64,000 bases of DNA from Nephrocerus scutellatus (GCA_947095585.1 OX352762.1:118450930-118514929); one strand, 5' to 3'; counted from the stretch's first letter, positions 11,520-23,010 are shown. Numbers and translations: made by a program. Notes: a model not told the origin generated them from the letters alone.

Positions 11520-12860
11520 TTTGGATCTGCATTGCGATTGATCGGGAAACTACTGACTCCTGAAAACCAGTAGCGCAACAATCAAGTTTATGATGTAGTG
11601 CTTGCTTTACCTCCTAGTGGTGGTCCCCGGGAAACTATGTGTATAAATCCTTATATATGTAAGCTAAAATTGCAAGTGCGAACGGTCTAGCGTTTCTAGT
11701 CTAGGTAACGTAGGTTAGCACCCTGTGGTAACGAAAAATGCCCGCTATTGAAACCGACACAATGCCTCGGATAAGTAATGATCGAATAATGGTGATTTTT
11801 GGCTATTGTACCCGGACTAAGATTGTTTTCTGAGGACGCTCCTTGACTCAGGTAGTGAAAATTCCAGAACGTTTCTTCGATATAATATGGACATACTGGG
11901 AGTGAGTGAAGTAAGATGGTTCGACTCAGTTAATGAAAGACATCAAAATGCCAGATTTCTTCAACTGGAACGTGAGTTTCTTCGATATAATTTGGACAAA
12001 CTGGGAGTGAGTGAAGTAAGATGGTTCGACGCGGGAGAGTACTAATCACCAACGTGTAACACTGTTCTAATCTACCAAACCCACCGGCAGTCCCCGTGAA
12101 TATAGAGTGGGTCTGCTGCTATTGCCAACAGCACGCAGATGCCTAATTTCCTGGCACCCACATGATGATAGGTTCTTATCGGCCAGATAGCGGACTAGAG
12201 TACGACGCGTCACGATCATACACTGTTACGCCCACCGAATCCTTCGACTGAAGATGAAAAGGATAACTTCTACAATCAGCTAAGCGCTGTATTCAACGCA
12301 ACGCCGAACGGAGATATCGTCATCGTGATGGGAGACTTGAATGCCAAAGTAGGCAACGACTCAGACATGAGATTGGGAAGCACGGCCTCGGCGAACGAAA
12401 TGTCAATGGTTGAAAAATTTGTTTATTTCTGCATAGGAGGCACCATGTTTGACCGTAAGACCTGCCACAAAGTCAGCTGGGTGTTAACTGACAGGAAATC
12501 ATCATCCAAGCAAATCGACCATGTGGCGATCAGCCCACGTTTTAGGAGCTCTCTTTTAGACGTCCGAAACAGAGGAGCCGACATTAGTATGGTACGGGAT
12601 CATTACCTTATGGTAGCTACCGTCCAGTTACGTATTACATCAGTTCAAAAAAGAGACTCCGCAATATCATCCGAATGCCTAGTTATAACATCGACTGGCT
12701 ACAGATCCCCTCAGTACGGCAACAATTAAGGGATCATTTATCGCAAGGAGTGGAGGCAATCGGCAGCTCACTGCCGACAACCATCCAAGAACATTGGAAT
12801 GCTGTGAAAAATGTTTTCACAGGGCGATTGTAAAAGCCCTATGCTCCCCCGGTGAGTAAA
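11520..12860 (+). mobile_element. LINE family C fragment (RTE-type endonuclease)
   Basis: Endonuclease (EEP fold) of a non-LTR element distinct from family A. MDILGVSEVRWF is encoded near 11886-11925. The GDLNAKVG motif follows at about 12331, then CIGGTMFD, KQIDHVAISPRFRSSLLDVR near 12510 and a D/H catalytic region read as VRDHYLMVATVQL near 12591. The linker shows the SLPTTIQEHWN block. The first half is frameshifted and contains a 105-bp tandem duplication (11871 and 11976). No reverse transcriptase follows, so it is 3' truncated. Confidence 0.8.
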
Positions 12861-13080
12861 GGAAAGAAAGAAAAGAAAGAAACTTTGCAACGCAATTATT
12901 AACCATTGAAATTTATTTATTATTGTGATGCATACCCAGAAATTTAATAGTAAATTATCTAATTAATTAAACCTTAAAATGTATAGTGATGTAGTCGTAA
13001 CAAATTGTTATTTATTCGCATAGCAGTAGTTTATTTGAGGCCAATTTCAGCACAAATTTTGCTCTTTTTATAAGAATACT

Positions 13081-13400
13081 AGCTGAAATACCCAGCGTTG
13101 CCCGGCTGCCCCGACTATATTGTCCGCAACACATTATACCTACCCAACTGACCACAAAGATCTCCCACATAGATAACCTCTATCTATCAAATACACGGTC
13201 TTCGAGTCAATCTCATACAAACAATACAAAGCCACTCAACACGTCACAACACCCTTAACACCATCACCACACTAAACACTACATACATTCATCGCAACAA
13301 TCCCCAACACAACCCAAAGTTTCAGCTAGATCGGTTGAACGGTCTTCGAGTTAATCGCAAACAGACGTACAGACAAAGTTTCATTTTTATATATTAAGAA
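13081..13400 (+). repeat. Short interspersed repeat with CAGCGTTGCCCGGCTGCCCC head
   Basis: The block begins ACTAGCTGAAATACCCAGCG and ends with TTTCAGCTAGATCGGTTGAA and an AGACAAAGTTTCATTTTTAT tail. Two GGTCTTCGAGT(T/C)AATC segments inside it (about 13199 and 13341) suggest an internal duplication. This arrangement is commonly seen in dispersed arthropod repeats; I cannot name the family. Confidence 0.55.
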
Positions 13401-14184
13401 GATTATAGCACCTCGTTAAACCGCTATATAATATCACTGTCTGTCATTTTCTTTATTACAAATGAGCTAAGGTTATTTTTAAATTCTTAATTTATTTTTT
13501 ATATTTTACCTATAAGTGGAGCAAATCTCCAGGAATTTCCTATTATTGGCAGAGCCATTGGTCCAGGTACTGCAGCGTAAGGCTTAGCATGGTTGAGGGT
13601 TCTGAAATATGCTCAAAATGGTTACTCGTATCTGTGCAGTGTCTCATTTTCGTATAATACTTATATTTCGTATTTAATTATAATAAGTAACTTACTTTTG
13701 CTTTGCATCATGCTTAAGAGGGGGCTGTTTTTCGATTTCTATTGCTGGAATTTGAACTGCTGCTGCGGAAAATGATGTTCTCTTAAGCAGAGATGATGTC
13801 TTCCGTACGCTCGACATCTTCTGTAATTTATGATAATATAAGAGTTGATATTTCATATTTGGTGGGCACAAAAATATGAAAAAGTTCATGGTTTTAGGTT
13901 TATAAAAAAACATCTGTAACTATTACTGTTAACTAAACATAAACAGAACCATATTTTTGTTTTATTTGAAACTACTCCTACTCAACGCATTGCATTGCAT
14001 TTAGGGCTGCTTTATAGTCTGCTGGATCTAGAGGGGTATATGCGATGAATTGGTTTGTCTCTTCGCGGAACATACGAGTATCAGATCGGATATGCCTGGG
14101 TGGATATGCAGGTCACGGTTCGGGTGATCGGGTTTGTGGCATGCCAGTAGGAATTGTTTGGACAAAAACTAGTTGTTCTTTTTC
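13401..14184. other. Non-coding gap
   Basis: No gene recognised. TACTCGTA at 13623-13630 and TACGAGTA at 14073-14080. Confidence 0.45.
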
Positions 14185-14600
14185 ACTACTACTTGAAGTA
14201 GTGCAATTCTTTAACTATTTCAAGTTAATTGTAGCAGCCGATAACCGCATGGAACCATAAAAACACGCACAATTGCTTAAAAGCAACAAAGCCTACTTTT
14301 TTTTGTCAAGACTCTTCAAATTCAGGAATTAAACCGTAAAATCCAAGCGGCTGTTGTATAAGACAATGGTCATACCAGTGCTAACATATCGATCCTCTGG
14401 TGCTTAGCTAAAACCATTCCGCGTTTGAGAGGAAATTCTTACGGAGAATTGTTGGCACCATATATTACGAAGTACGATTCCGGAGACTCTATGATGATCA
14501 GATATACGAGCGTTACCGGGATGTTGACATCGTGAAAAGAATAAAGCAAGGTAAGCTCCGGTGGACAGGACACCTAGAGGACATGAAAATGTTTCACCGA
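14185..14600 (+). mobile_element. LINE family A fragment A3 (post-palm region)
   Basis: Matches the part of family A after the YADD box: GTAGCAGCCGATAACCGCAT near 14230, the AACAAAGCCTAC block, the ATGGTCATACCAGTGCTAAC block near 14366 and the GGAGACTCTATGATGATCAG block near 14480. Homologous to 24690-25080. It is frameshifted and non-functional. Confidence 0.8.
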
Positions 14601-14639
14601 ACGTGTGTACGTTTGTAACATTTGTACGTTTGTCGGGTC

Positions 14640-14722
14640 GTATATCTCGGCTTCTACCAGTCAACATTTGATAGAACTTGTTTTAAAACAATTGCTTAGC
14701 GCTCGGCTTACGATGGCGTAAT
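14640..14722 (-). repeat. Right arm of a long inverted repeat pair
   Basis: Reverse complement of the arm at 9457-9540. It carries ACTTGTTTTAAAACAATTG at 14676-14694, then CTTAGCGCTCGGCTTACG and GATGGCGTAATT. Homology continues inwards through the CGGCTTCTACCAGTCAAC segment. A reversed fragment of the CpG-rich repeat lies just outside at about 14907-14932. Confidence 0.8.
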
Positions 14723-15119
14723 TTTTTCATTAACAGCGGTTTAATGTTGGACTATATTAGGCTTCTAAGATAAATTAGTATTTAGACTGAATTACAACTA
14801 AATATACATACACGAGTGTTTGTAACCTAAATACATTAGCTCGTATGCCTATAGTAGTGCAGAGTTTTTTGTATGAACTCTCGGGACTAGGTTTAAAACA
14901 ATTGAGACGCGTGTGACGCATGTGGCGCGTGTAAAAATAATAAAATATTTTTTAAAAAAGTTTTAAAAATAAAAGTTTTTTGAAATTTGAGTGAAATTTG
15001 AAGTTCTATTTTATGTTCGATTATATCACGAATTTCACGTTTTGTGATTGCAAATTTGTAATCCTGGACTTTTGAGTTTTGGTTCTGTTTGGAGTTCTAA
15101 TATAATAGGTGAGTGGTCA
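14723..15119. other. Non-coding gap with repeat fragment
   Basis: AT-rich. It contains TTTAAAACAATTGAGACGCG near 14893, followed by GTGTGACGCATGTGGCGCGT, a reversed piece of the CpG-rich repeat next to another copy of the TTTTAAAACAATTG core. Confidence 0.5.
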
Positions 15120-15456
15120 GACGACAATTCAAGGCAAGAATTTTCTGTCAGATAATTTGGATTTACATTCTTTATTGTTCAGAAGTCTATGAGGTCCGGT
15201 ATTTTCCTAGTGTCACTAGGCCAGTCAGTGTGTTCTCCACTGCTAATGTGTTTGCAGTGATATCTCGTCTTATCGCGTCTAGTAGGTTTTTTCCTTTTTT
15301 ATTGGTAAGCCTGGATCCGCAGTCGGTGTTCTTCGCGTTGAAGTCTCCTCCTGCAATGAAGCGTGTACCCAGAGTCTTAAAATAGTCTGTGTCATTAATT
15401 AAACGCGAAATTTTCGGTATATGTGAAAAAGTTATAAAAATGGCGCAATCACTCAT
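15120..15456 (-). mobile_element. Jockey-like LINE endonuclease fragment
   Basis: Minus-strand reading gives RFIAGGDFNAKNTDCGSRLT near 15300-15365 followed by GKNLLDAI. The GDFNAKxxxWGSR motif is the central block of jockey-clade EEP endonucleases; here the usual tryptophan is cysteine. The preceding FKTLGTRF and following NTLTGLVTLG stretches also fit. It is truncated on both sides. Confidence 0.8.
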
Positions 15457-15617
15457 GCAGGCATTTCCGTGAATGACATTTGAATGATTTTGTGTTCCTT
15501 AAATAATGTTCCATAAACAATTGATGGTTCTTTGCCGCGAAAGATATCCGCACGCTGTTATTTTAAACCCGAAATTTATTTAAATGGGGCGCTCCTAATC
15601 AAAAGTCCATTATTATA

Positions 15618-15876
15618 CCGGCTGACTGACACGAAGTGTTACCAAATTCAGATTGTCATTGCTGTCAAACCAGTGATGACAGAGCACTCAAATTTACACT
15701 AATGACAGTTCATTCCATTTTGTACATGCAATAGCTTTGTCGGCCGTTTGAAGGCCATAATCGCGGCTAAGGGTGGCCAAATCGAAAACTTCTAATGCAA
15801 TTCGAAAATTTAAATATTTGTGAACATTTTTTACTTTAATTCTTTGTTTTGGTAACACATCGTGTCAGTCACCCTG
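15618..15876. mobile_element. 259-bp Tc1/mariner deletion derivative with TIRs and TA duplication
   Basis: Terminal inverted repeats of 29 bp (15618-15646 and 15848-15876) match at 26 positions. Their inner 23 bases (GACTGACACGAAGTGTTACC and three more) match at 22. The element is flanked by TA on both sides (15616-15617 and 15877-15878), the Tc1/mariner target-site duplication. Inside, a plus-strand segment reads RLKAIIAAKGGQIEN, resembling the C-terminus of Tc1-like transposases, so this looks like an internally deleted autonomous element. Confidence 0.8.
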
Positions 15877-15878
15877 TA

Positions 15879-17114
15879 GTACTTGAGTAGTGTAAAGGTA
15901 TAACGAGAACCACAGCAGTTACTCTTAGAGATTTTGTATTATCTTGACATAGACATAGGGGTGAGAATCTCAGACAAATGGCAAATCTTGAAAAATACAT
16001 TTGATCTGTCGTAGTATTCTAAAATATAAGCAAAGCGTTTTCAATTCTCTACCACCAATTGCATTAGTGTGGACCCGATAAGAGGTTCGCGTTGCGAATT
16101 CATTTGATACCGATGACTCGTAAATAAAAAACCATCACGGCGAACTTTTTTTTTTTTCGTGTAAAATAAAATGAAATTTAATACTTTTTTTGGTATTTTA
16201 TTTTATTTTCGCAATTTGTCTTTTATGTAACGACGTCGCGACATATTAAAATGTTTGTCTCTGTGCGACCCATCTATATACTCGTGGCAACATCAACCAA
16301 AACACCAACTCATCGATATGAAGTCATTTGAATAAACATTACTGTTGCTATTCTTCTATCTATGTTACGATCATAAAACTTTATTTGCCGATATAAAACC
16401 GAAAATAATGTGAATAAGTGAAAACGACGCGATGCATATAGCAGTCAATAGCTTGCCATTAACTTACTTGCCCTTGTACGAGAGCATATCTGGCAAAAAT
16501 TATGTGAATACAAGGGTTGGACACTGGACACATAAAATTGTACAAATAGCGAAGTATAAAAACACAGTAAAAACCATGCACACATATGATGCGTGATAAG
16601 GTTCCAACTTTATTGACTGTGATAGTATGTAACTGTTGTTGCTATATAATGTATATAACGTTAAACGTGCACATTATTTACACACAGTGTATATTGTGGA
16701 TCTTAGGGTTTTTTCCTCCAACGAGATACCTTTCCCAACCATGACCTTGTGACTTTGACTGATGATGATGCTATTTTTCATGTCAAAAATCGGTTCACTT
16801 GTTCTGAGTTTTTCGTGCGTTCGGGTAATTTCAGTATATACGGAGGACGAATATATCAAATAATTACAGAAGCAAGGATTTTTCCAACAGAGAGAACTTT
16901 TTATAAGTATGTCGTCTAATCCATTCAGGTTTTTTTTTTGCTTTCTTTTTCTACTTCGTTTTTAATTTCCCTTGGATCTTTCGATATTAATTAGTTTTCT
17001 CGACCATATCATTGAGTGGGATTAATGTAACGCTGTTGCGCAAGTATGGGAGAAAAACAATATTTTAAAAGACTAAGCAATATAAACATAAAATTTGTAT
17101 TCGCACTCCACTAT
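15879..17114. other. Non-coding gap
   Basis: AT-rich DNA, nothing recognised. Confidence 0.45.
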
Positions 17115-17680
17115 CTTATCTGAGGGACCAATTTAGGATCTTCTCGCTCGCAGACGTGGCCAACATGAACATTGTTTTGCTCTCAATTATGTACAACCCC
17201 AGATTTCGACCAGCCCTCTCGATCTTCTTGTACTGCTCTTGGTTTTCTACCAACAATATCAGTATCGTCTGCGTAAGCCAATATCTGGATGGACTTGCAG
17301 GATTATTCTACTCGCCTTTACATCAGAGTCACTGATCACTTTCTAAAGCACCAGTTTGACACAAGCCAGTTCTATTCTATTTCCTTGTTAGATCCTGCTA
17401 TAGATGTTGAGTGGGCTTGGTAGTAGTGATCCGGATATCTGTACTTGCGTATAACATTAATGATGACCAAGATACACATAGTCGTGTCAGTTTGTTTGTG
17501 ATGCCGAGTTTTATCATGGCTTTTTAAAGCTACTACTCTGGCTGAGCTACCAGAAGCTCCATAAGCTACCAGAGGCCATAAAGTCTAAAAACAGATTGTG
17601 TAGCGAGTTTCTAGACATTATTTAATCGACTTCCTATGGATGAAAGCTTAGGTGAGACTTGGGTGCTCAGCATCAAAAGC
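17115..17680 (-). mobile_element. LINE family A fragment A4 (palm domain)
   Basis: Minus-strand copy of the family A palm: blocks equivalent to the GLxxNESKTKYMVAT and YADDxDIV regions near 17155-17290, then upstream blocks equivalent to 4740-4960. Numerous indels; older than A2 and A5 by eye. Confidence 0.8.
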
Positions 17681-17719
17681 AATCCGAACTCCACGTACGA
17701 GAGAATATTTTTGTGGACT

Positions 17720-17800
17720 ACCAGCTGACCCGACAGACGTTGTCCTGTTCAACTTTCAATCAATTTGTTTGTGATCGTTTTGTGAATTTTATGAATTGAG
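17720..17800 (+). repeat. Interspersed repeat fragment with CAGCTGACCCGACAGACG head
   Basis: ACCAGCTGACCCGACAGACG followed by TTGTCCTGTTCAAC is a head sequence reminiscent of the one at 13081 and common in arthropod repeats. Only the head is identifiable here. Confidence 0.45.
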
Positions 17801-18104
17801 AAAAAATCGTCAACCAAATCTCCATTAAATTTGAAATAACAATGAAGCTCAAGGTGTTTTATTTACATTTCAATTTCGATTGCAATGCCATAGCAAACCA
17901 ATCGAAACAAAGCATTTGTTTGTTTTGATTGTTTGCTTGAACATCAATATTTCGTTTATTGCAACTTTATCGGCGTGGTGAGGAGAAAATGTAGTACGAT
18001 ATCAAAAATAAATTTGTGTTGCGGTTTTGAGTCACATTGTTGGTCACATTTTTGTGTTACTTTTTTAAAGTTTGGGAACTAAGTCATTTCTCAGCCGATT
18101 TGTA

Positions 18105-18525
18105 TGAAATTCGGTATGGTCCTTTGAGGGTCCTCTGGGGGGTCTTTTGGGGGTCCTTTGGGGGTCTTTTGTAGGTCTTTTAATGGTCTATTTGGTGTTT
18201 TTTGAGGGTCTTTTGGTAGTCGTATGGGGGTCTTTTGTGGGTATTTTTGGGGTCTTTTGGAAGTCTCTTGAGGATCTTTTGAAGTTTTTTCGGGGGTCCT
18301 TTGAGGGTCTTTTGATGATCTTTTGAGGGTCTTTAGTGATTTTTTATGGGTCTTTTATGATTCTTTCGAGGGTCCTTTTGGTGGCCTTTTAGGGATTTTG
18401 GGAGGGGGGGTCTCTTTGTGGTCTTTTTGGGGTCTTTTGTGATTCTTTTGAGGGTCTTTCGGAGGTTTTTTATGATTCTTTTGAATGATTTGGGGGTCTT
18501 TTAGGGGTCTTTGGAAAGTCTTTTC
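18105..18525 (+). repeat. GGTCTTTTG minisatellite, strand-asymmetric
   Basis: About 30 irregular units of 11-16 bp of the form GGGGGTCTTTTGAG, with variants GGGTCCTTTGG and TGATTCTTTTGAG. The plus strand is almost all G and T with isolated C and few A. Runs of three to seven G recur, so the G-rich strand could form quadruplexes. The flanks are ordinary AT-rich DNA. Confidence 0.9.
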
Positions 18526-18880
18526 GCACACAACATCAAAGAAGTTTCACTTCAACCGCGCGTAAAAGGTACGCGCACTGTTTTTTATTTGTTTTGTTGT
18601 CTGGTGCGTAAACAAACAAAGCTGATGGTTCTCCGACACTGGAACAGGCGACTTACAATACAATTGACCATGCGAGAGGACTGCACTTTTAAGGTTAATG
18701 CGGCTCATAATAAACAAACACTCAATGACTACCCTTGTGATTTGTTTATTGTAATTGCGAAAACAAACCGCATCCAAAACTGCGTTTGTAGTCTAATGGC
18801 ATGTCAGTCGGAATCATTGTGATGTGCTGACAGATTTTTTTTTATATGGTACACACGCTAGAGGGATTTGCAGCTTTATA
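18526..18880. other. Non-coding gap
   Basis: Nothing recognised. Long open frames on both strands (18511-18822 and 18547-18777) overlap each other and show no family resemblance. Confidence 0.4.
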
Positions 18881-19370
18881 ATGCTTAGCACAGCGTGGGC
18901 GTTAGGAAAATAGCCTTAAACGACTGCAGATAATACAAATGCGGAAACACAGAATCAGGCAAATCATTCCACATAACTATCGTGCGGCTAAAGAATCTCT
19001 GATTTGGTTAGTACGTCCGAAGATAGGCTTAATGGTGGACCCGTGGGCTCGAGTTGAGCCACGGTTATTACTGATGGGTTGGAGAATGTGCGGGATTCAA
19101 CTGGATATTTTTTTTGGAACACCGCTTGTGGAAAAAGCGATAAAACAGTGACAGGTAAAAAACAGTGTTCAAGTTCCACTTGTGACGAAGAGAGGCGTTC
19201 AGAAAGCGTGAAGTCATATGAAAAGCTAAGAGTGCTGTCGTCAGCGAAAGAATGGATTGGATTAGAGGTGACGGATAGGAGATCATTAATGAAAATCAGA
19301 AAGACTGTCGGAATCAAAATAGAGCCTTGGGGAACACCGGCGTTTATGCGGTGAACATTGGATCGCAAAA
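18881..19370 (-). mobile_element. LINE family B fragment B2 (reverse transcriptase palm)
   Basis: Minus-strand reading gives INAGVPQGSILIPTVFLIFI followed by NDLLSVTSNPIHSFADDSTL (19200-19350). These are the GVPQGS and F/YADD boxes of a jockey-like reverse transcriptase. A frameshift follows, after which another frame continues with SRFLNASLRHKWNLNTVF. Both catalytic aspartates are present, but the fragment is truncated on both sides. Confidence 0.88.
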
Positions 19371-19419
19371 CAAAGACCGTGCAAATGGATTAGCTGTCAA
19401 ACGACATTCGCGCACATAG

Positions 19420-19680
19420 CATAGACATTCGGACTATGATGAACATTTTAAAATAAAATAAATGAGCCAAATCGGATCAGCCGTTCTCAAGCGAGTGAGT
19501 GAGCTTCAGTGGAAAACAGAACTTTCAGTTTTTCCCGAATTTTCCAATTTTCCGGGTTAGTTTTTCTCAATTTTTTCCCCGCATAAACTTTATTCGGTCT
19601 ATGTCGAACATTTTAAAATAAAAATGAGCCAAAGCGGTCTAGCCGTTCTCAACTGATGCGGTTACCAACGAACAGCATTT
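19420..19680 (+). repeat. Two-unit direct repeat, about 165 bp period
   Basis: GAACATTTTAAAATAAAA, ATGAGCCAAA.CGG and AGCCGTTCTCAA recur at about 19441 and 19606. A TTTTCCCGAATTTTCCAATT stretch separates the units. No coding content. Confidence 0.7.
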
Positions 19681-20606
19681 CAGTATATATATAGAACATA
19701 TATAGAACATGAACCTGTCTTTTAAAATACTAAAGCTAGGCAGACCAATACTTCGTTAGATAAATGACGCAGCTCAGGACACACAAAGTTTACGTATGCC
19801 AAACTGTATGATATTGTATCGAATTTGGATATGGTAGAGAGAAATGTTTGAAGGCTTTTAACGAACCCTATCTGTAGAGTAAAAAATTACGATAACATTG
19901 CTTCTAAATCTTCGAAAGCAAATATTTATGCAGAAGAAAACAGACGTTCTGAAAATTCACATTGATTTTTTTTCTTCGCTTGTTTGTGTCAAAAAAACAA
20001 AAAATAAAATGACCAACAGTATTTTTTCAATTGCATTCCTAATATGTACATTTCTAAGATATGTATAAAAATCCAAGATATATGTAAACAGTGTGACTTC
20101 AATTTATATTAAACAACATTAATCATATTTATTGATTAATTGATTTGACTTACGTAACGTTACCTTGAGTTCAAGTTTGCTTTAACATCAATTTTATGTT
20201 AGTTTCTTAGTATACTTTCCTGCCTTCTTAAAAGCAAAACAATTCTACATACATTATTCGAAATACTAACAAAGAAGATCCACAAAGTTGTACAACTAAA
20301 CAGAATTCAGAAAGCACGGCTATTTGTTTCTAAAGAATCTTATGGTAATGCTTTTGTAAAAAGAATTTGACTGCTTTGCACAATACGACAAAAAAATTGC
20401 TAAATCTAAATATTTGTTGCTAACAATGGTTACGGTAAACAACTATTTTCGTTTCGCTGAAGCACTTCTTTATTTTCCCAATTCTTAGCAGTAGATAAGT
20501 TGTAGTGATTTACCTTTATTCAATCTGTCAGTTCGTGTTAATGTGTTATTATATAATATATGCGATTCCGGGTTCTGGTTCTGAAAAGTAACCACGGAAT
20601 AGTTTA
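19681..20606. other. Non-coding gap
   Basis: AT-rich, nothing recognised. Confidence 0.45.
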
Positions 20607-20735
20607 TTATTAATAATATTTGGCGCGACAGACCGTCGTTGGGCCTTACCTCTCGCGACCAATGGTGTGGTTCGTTTTATATTTTTGCACACAAATGGAA
20701 GTTACCTAGAATTTAAAGCGGTATCAGAAAGATTT
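20607..20735 (-). mobile_element. SINE 3' fragment
   Basis: TAATAATATTTGGCGCGACAG, then GGGCCTTACCTCTCGCGACC, ACAAATGGAAG and AATTTAAAGC match the 3' body of the tRNA-derived SINE at 39270-39564. The tRNA-like head is absent, so this copy is truncated. Confidence 0.75.
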
Positions 20736-20839
20736 CAGATTGATTTTTACTCCCAAAATATCATCAGAGCTCCTTGCAATATTCCAAATAGACGTTTATT
20801 CTGATGTCGTTCATTATACTGAATATTTTTACGAAATTT

Positions 20840-21720
20840 AGGCTTAGTTTAAGAGTTCGTAATGGATTTTGCAAATAACAAATAAATGTTTCGTGGAAGG
20901 CACTAGAACGGTTTTACAAGGAATAATGAATAGCCCTTTTCTGTTGCACCATTCTAGGACGTGAAATAACGCACCCTGCATGACATTTGTAATGGTCGTG
21001 CTCTGATAAGCGCTAGTTTTGATCGCCAAATCATCAGCATGACTAATGGCGATGTAGCCTGATCTCTGTAGATTGGCTAGAAGGTTGTCTGTGACGACTG
21101 ACCGTATAGAAGGGAAGAGAGGACACCCTCTGGCGGACAGCCGTTAGCTGCAGTCACCGACAAAGACACTCCCCCTGAGGAGGAAGTAATGAATCGACTT
21201 TCAAGTATTGCTACTGCTACTGATTGCTTTTGTAATTAAGTCGAAGCCAGTGTTATCGAAAGCGTCCTCAATGTCAAGGAAAGCACACAGAGCTATTCAA
21301 TTGGAACGAAAAGTTCCTTCTATCTTTTTAACTAGATAGTGAAGGGCGCCCTCTGTGCTTTTACTTTTCCTGAAAGCAAACTGATTTAGGTGTAGAGGGC
21401 TTAACGTATCTAGCCAGGCTCTGATATGCACATTAATAAGTCCCTACATAATTTTGAGAACAAGTCAGACTTATAGGTCTGTATGATTTAGGCAGCTCAC
21501 CAGACCTATTGACTGGCTTAAGGATAAAGATTACGTTTAACTTTCTCCAGGTATACGGAATGTATTCCCAATTGTAGCTGGCTCTAAATAAAGCAATTAG
21601 ATCTGGCAGGATGAGTTCAATTGTCCTCTGTAAGATAGCTTGAAAATGCCATCACCGCCAGGTGCTTTGAAAATTGTTGTCAGAAGTCTACGGCCCATTT
21701 AATCTGGACTAAATATTTTT
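20840..21720 (-). mobile_element. LINE family D reverse transcriptase relic
   Basis: Minus-strand blocks in order: APGGDGIFKAILQ near 21650, YIPYTWRKLNVIFILKP near 21520-21570, ELPKSYRPISLTCSQ near 21470-21510, IALCAFLDIEDAFDNTGFDL near 21240-21300, YIAISHADDLAIKTS near 21010-21065, then WCNRKGLFI.P.KT. This is a standard reverse transcriptase motif order for an R1/LOA-like insect element, with YADD changed to HADD. Stops and frameshifts make it dead. It probably belongs with the RNase H piece at 27561-28560. Confidence 0.85.
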
Positions 21721-22620
21721 CCCGACAAACCATTTACCCTGCTGTCAAGTATTATCGTATGTGTGTGAACAACGAGTAGACGATCTTCAAGTAATGTTCT
21801 ATTAGTTTCCTCTCGGTCCGACTCTGTCTTCTTCAGTAAGCCTACACTTCTTTTTTCTTTTAGTCTACATTTTTTTATAGTCATCATTTGCATTACCGCA
21901 AAATGTAGGTAAAAAACTGCTACAAGCTCTTTATAAAATCGCGGTTGTGTTCAAAATATTCAAAGACAAAATCCCCAAATCAAATCATCAAGCAAATACA
22001 CGGAATTGTTTATAGATTCTTCTTTGAATCATTTACTGACTTCGGAAATAATTAGTAATTCATTGCAGTAATAAACCAAATTTCAAGGAGCAACAATTTA
22101 CAAATTCTTGCATCTATAAATTTAGTATTAGTTGTGTGTATTTTTTGGGGGTTTCGAATCTCTCCTATAAAATCGATGTGTGTACTTGTAACTCTTTTTG
22201 GGAGGATATTTTAAAATCTCATTAAAATGATAAATTTGATTATTTGAATACAATTATTTAAACCCCCTGAAATCGGGAAAAAATCGTTTTTCAAGCAGTT
22301 TCATGAAATGAGAACTCAACTGATTGCATGTTTAAATGGGGTTAACCACACACACTCATTAAATTTCTCCGAATATTGCCCAACAATATATTAATAGAAA
22401 TTTTTTGTTGATTTTTTGATTTTGTACCCAAAAACTTTTAATGATCATTGCGGGAAAAATCATCATTGTGCATCACCCATTTGCTCACCTTAATTAATTT
22501 GCTTAGATTAAGTTCTGTTGAAATTAAATTTATTTAATGGATGACTGTATTGTTTAACTTAACAAAAATCTTTAATTTACTTTTCTTTTCTTTTAATTAC
22601 ACAAATTATGGGGGGGTATC
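21721..22620. other. Non-coding gap
   Basis: AT-rich, no gene or named repeat recognised. Confidence 0.45.
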
Positions 22621-23010
22621 ACAATCGTAGAGCAAACCATCACCTTCTCACGTACGTTCACGTTTGTTTTACGTTCCACCAGAAGCCGTCACTGAACTGC
22701 TAAGTTAATTTCAATATCAAAGATAATTTCACTTTCAGTTTCAGAACATTAAAATCGACTCTACTAAGATATACTCAAAATAAAATCGAATCAATCGCAA
22801 TCCACATCGGGGTTGCCCGTTCGCGCTCAACTAAACTCCGTCTGAACGTTTTCCGCCAACTTATATCAATTTTGCACGTCTTTGAGTTTTCTTCTCGATA
22901 CACCACCACCTAGAAATCGTCAAAATCGACTTTACGTTTTGTTGTTGTTTTTTACCTTCGCGTCGTCTGTCTGTCCGCACAGTCGTCGGACGATCGTAAG
23001 GTAAATCTTC
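22621..23010 (+). promoter_or_regulatory. Candidate promoter / non-coding first exon
   Basis: This roughly 390-bp stretch is richer in C, G and CpG than its flanks. It contains TTCACTTTCAGTTTCAG (an initiator-like TCAGTT near 22737) and ends at about 23000 with CGATCGTAAG followed by GTAAAT, a good splice-donor match. That pattern would fit an untranslated first exon on the plus strand, possibly an upstream exon of the alpha-o gene. No protein is encoded. This is inference only. Confidence 0.3.

Noticed and set aside
18511..18822. 103-codon frame overlapping a minus-strand frame
   Set aside because: Starts inside the minisatellite, no recognisable family, and the opposite strand is equally open.
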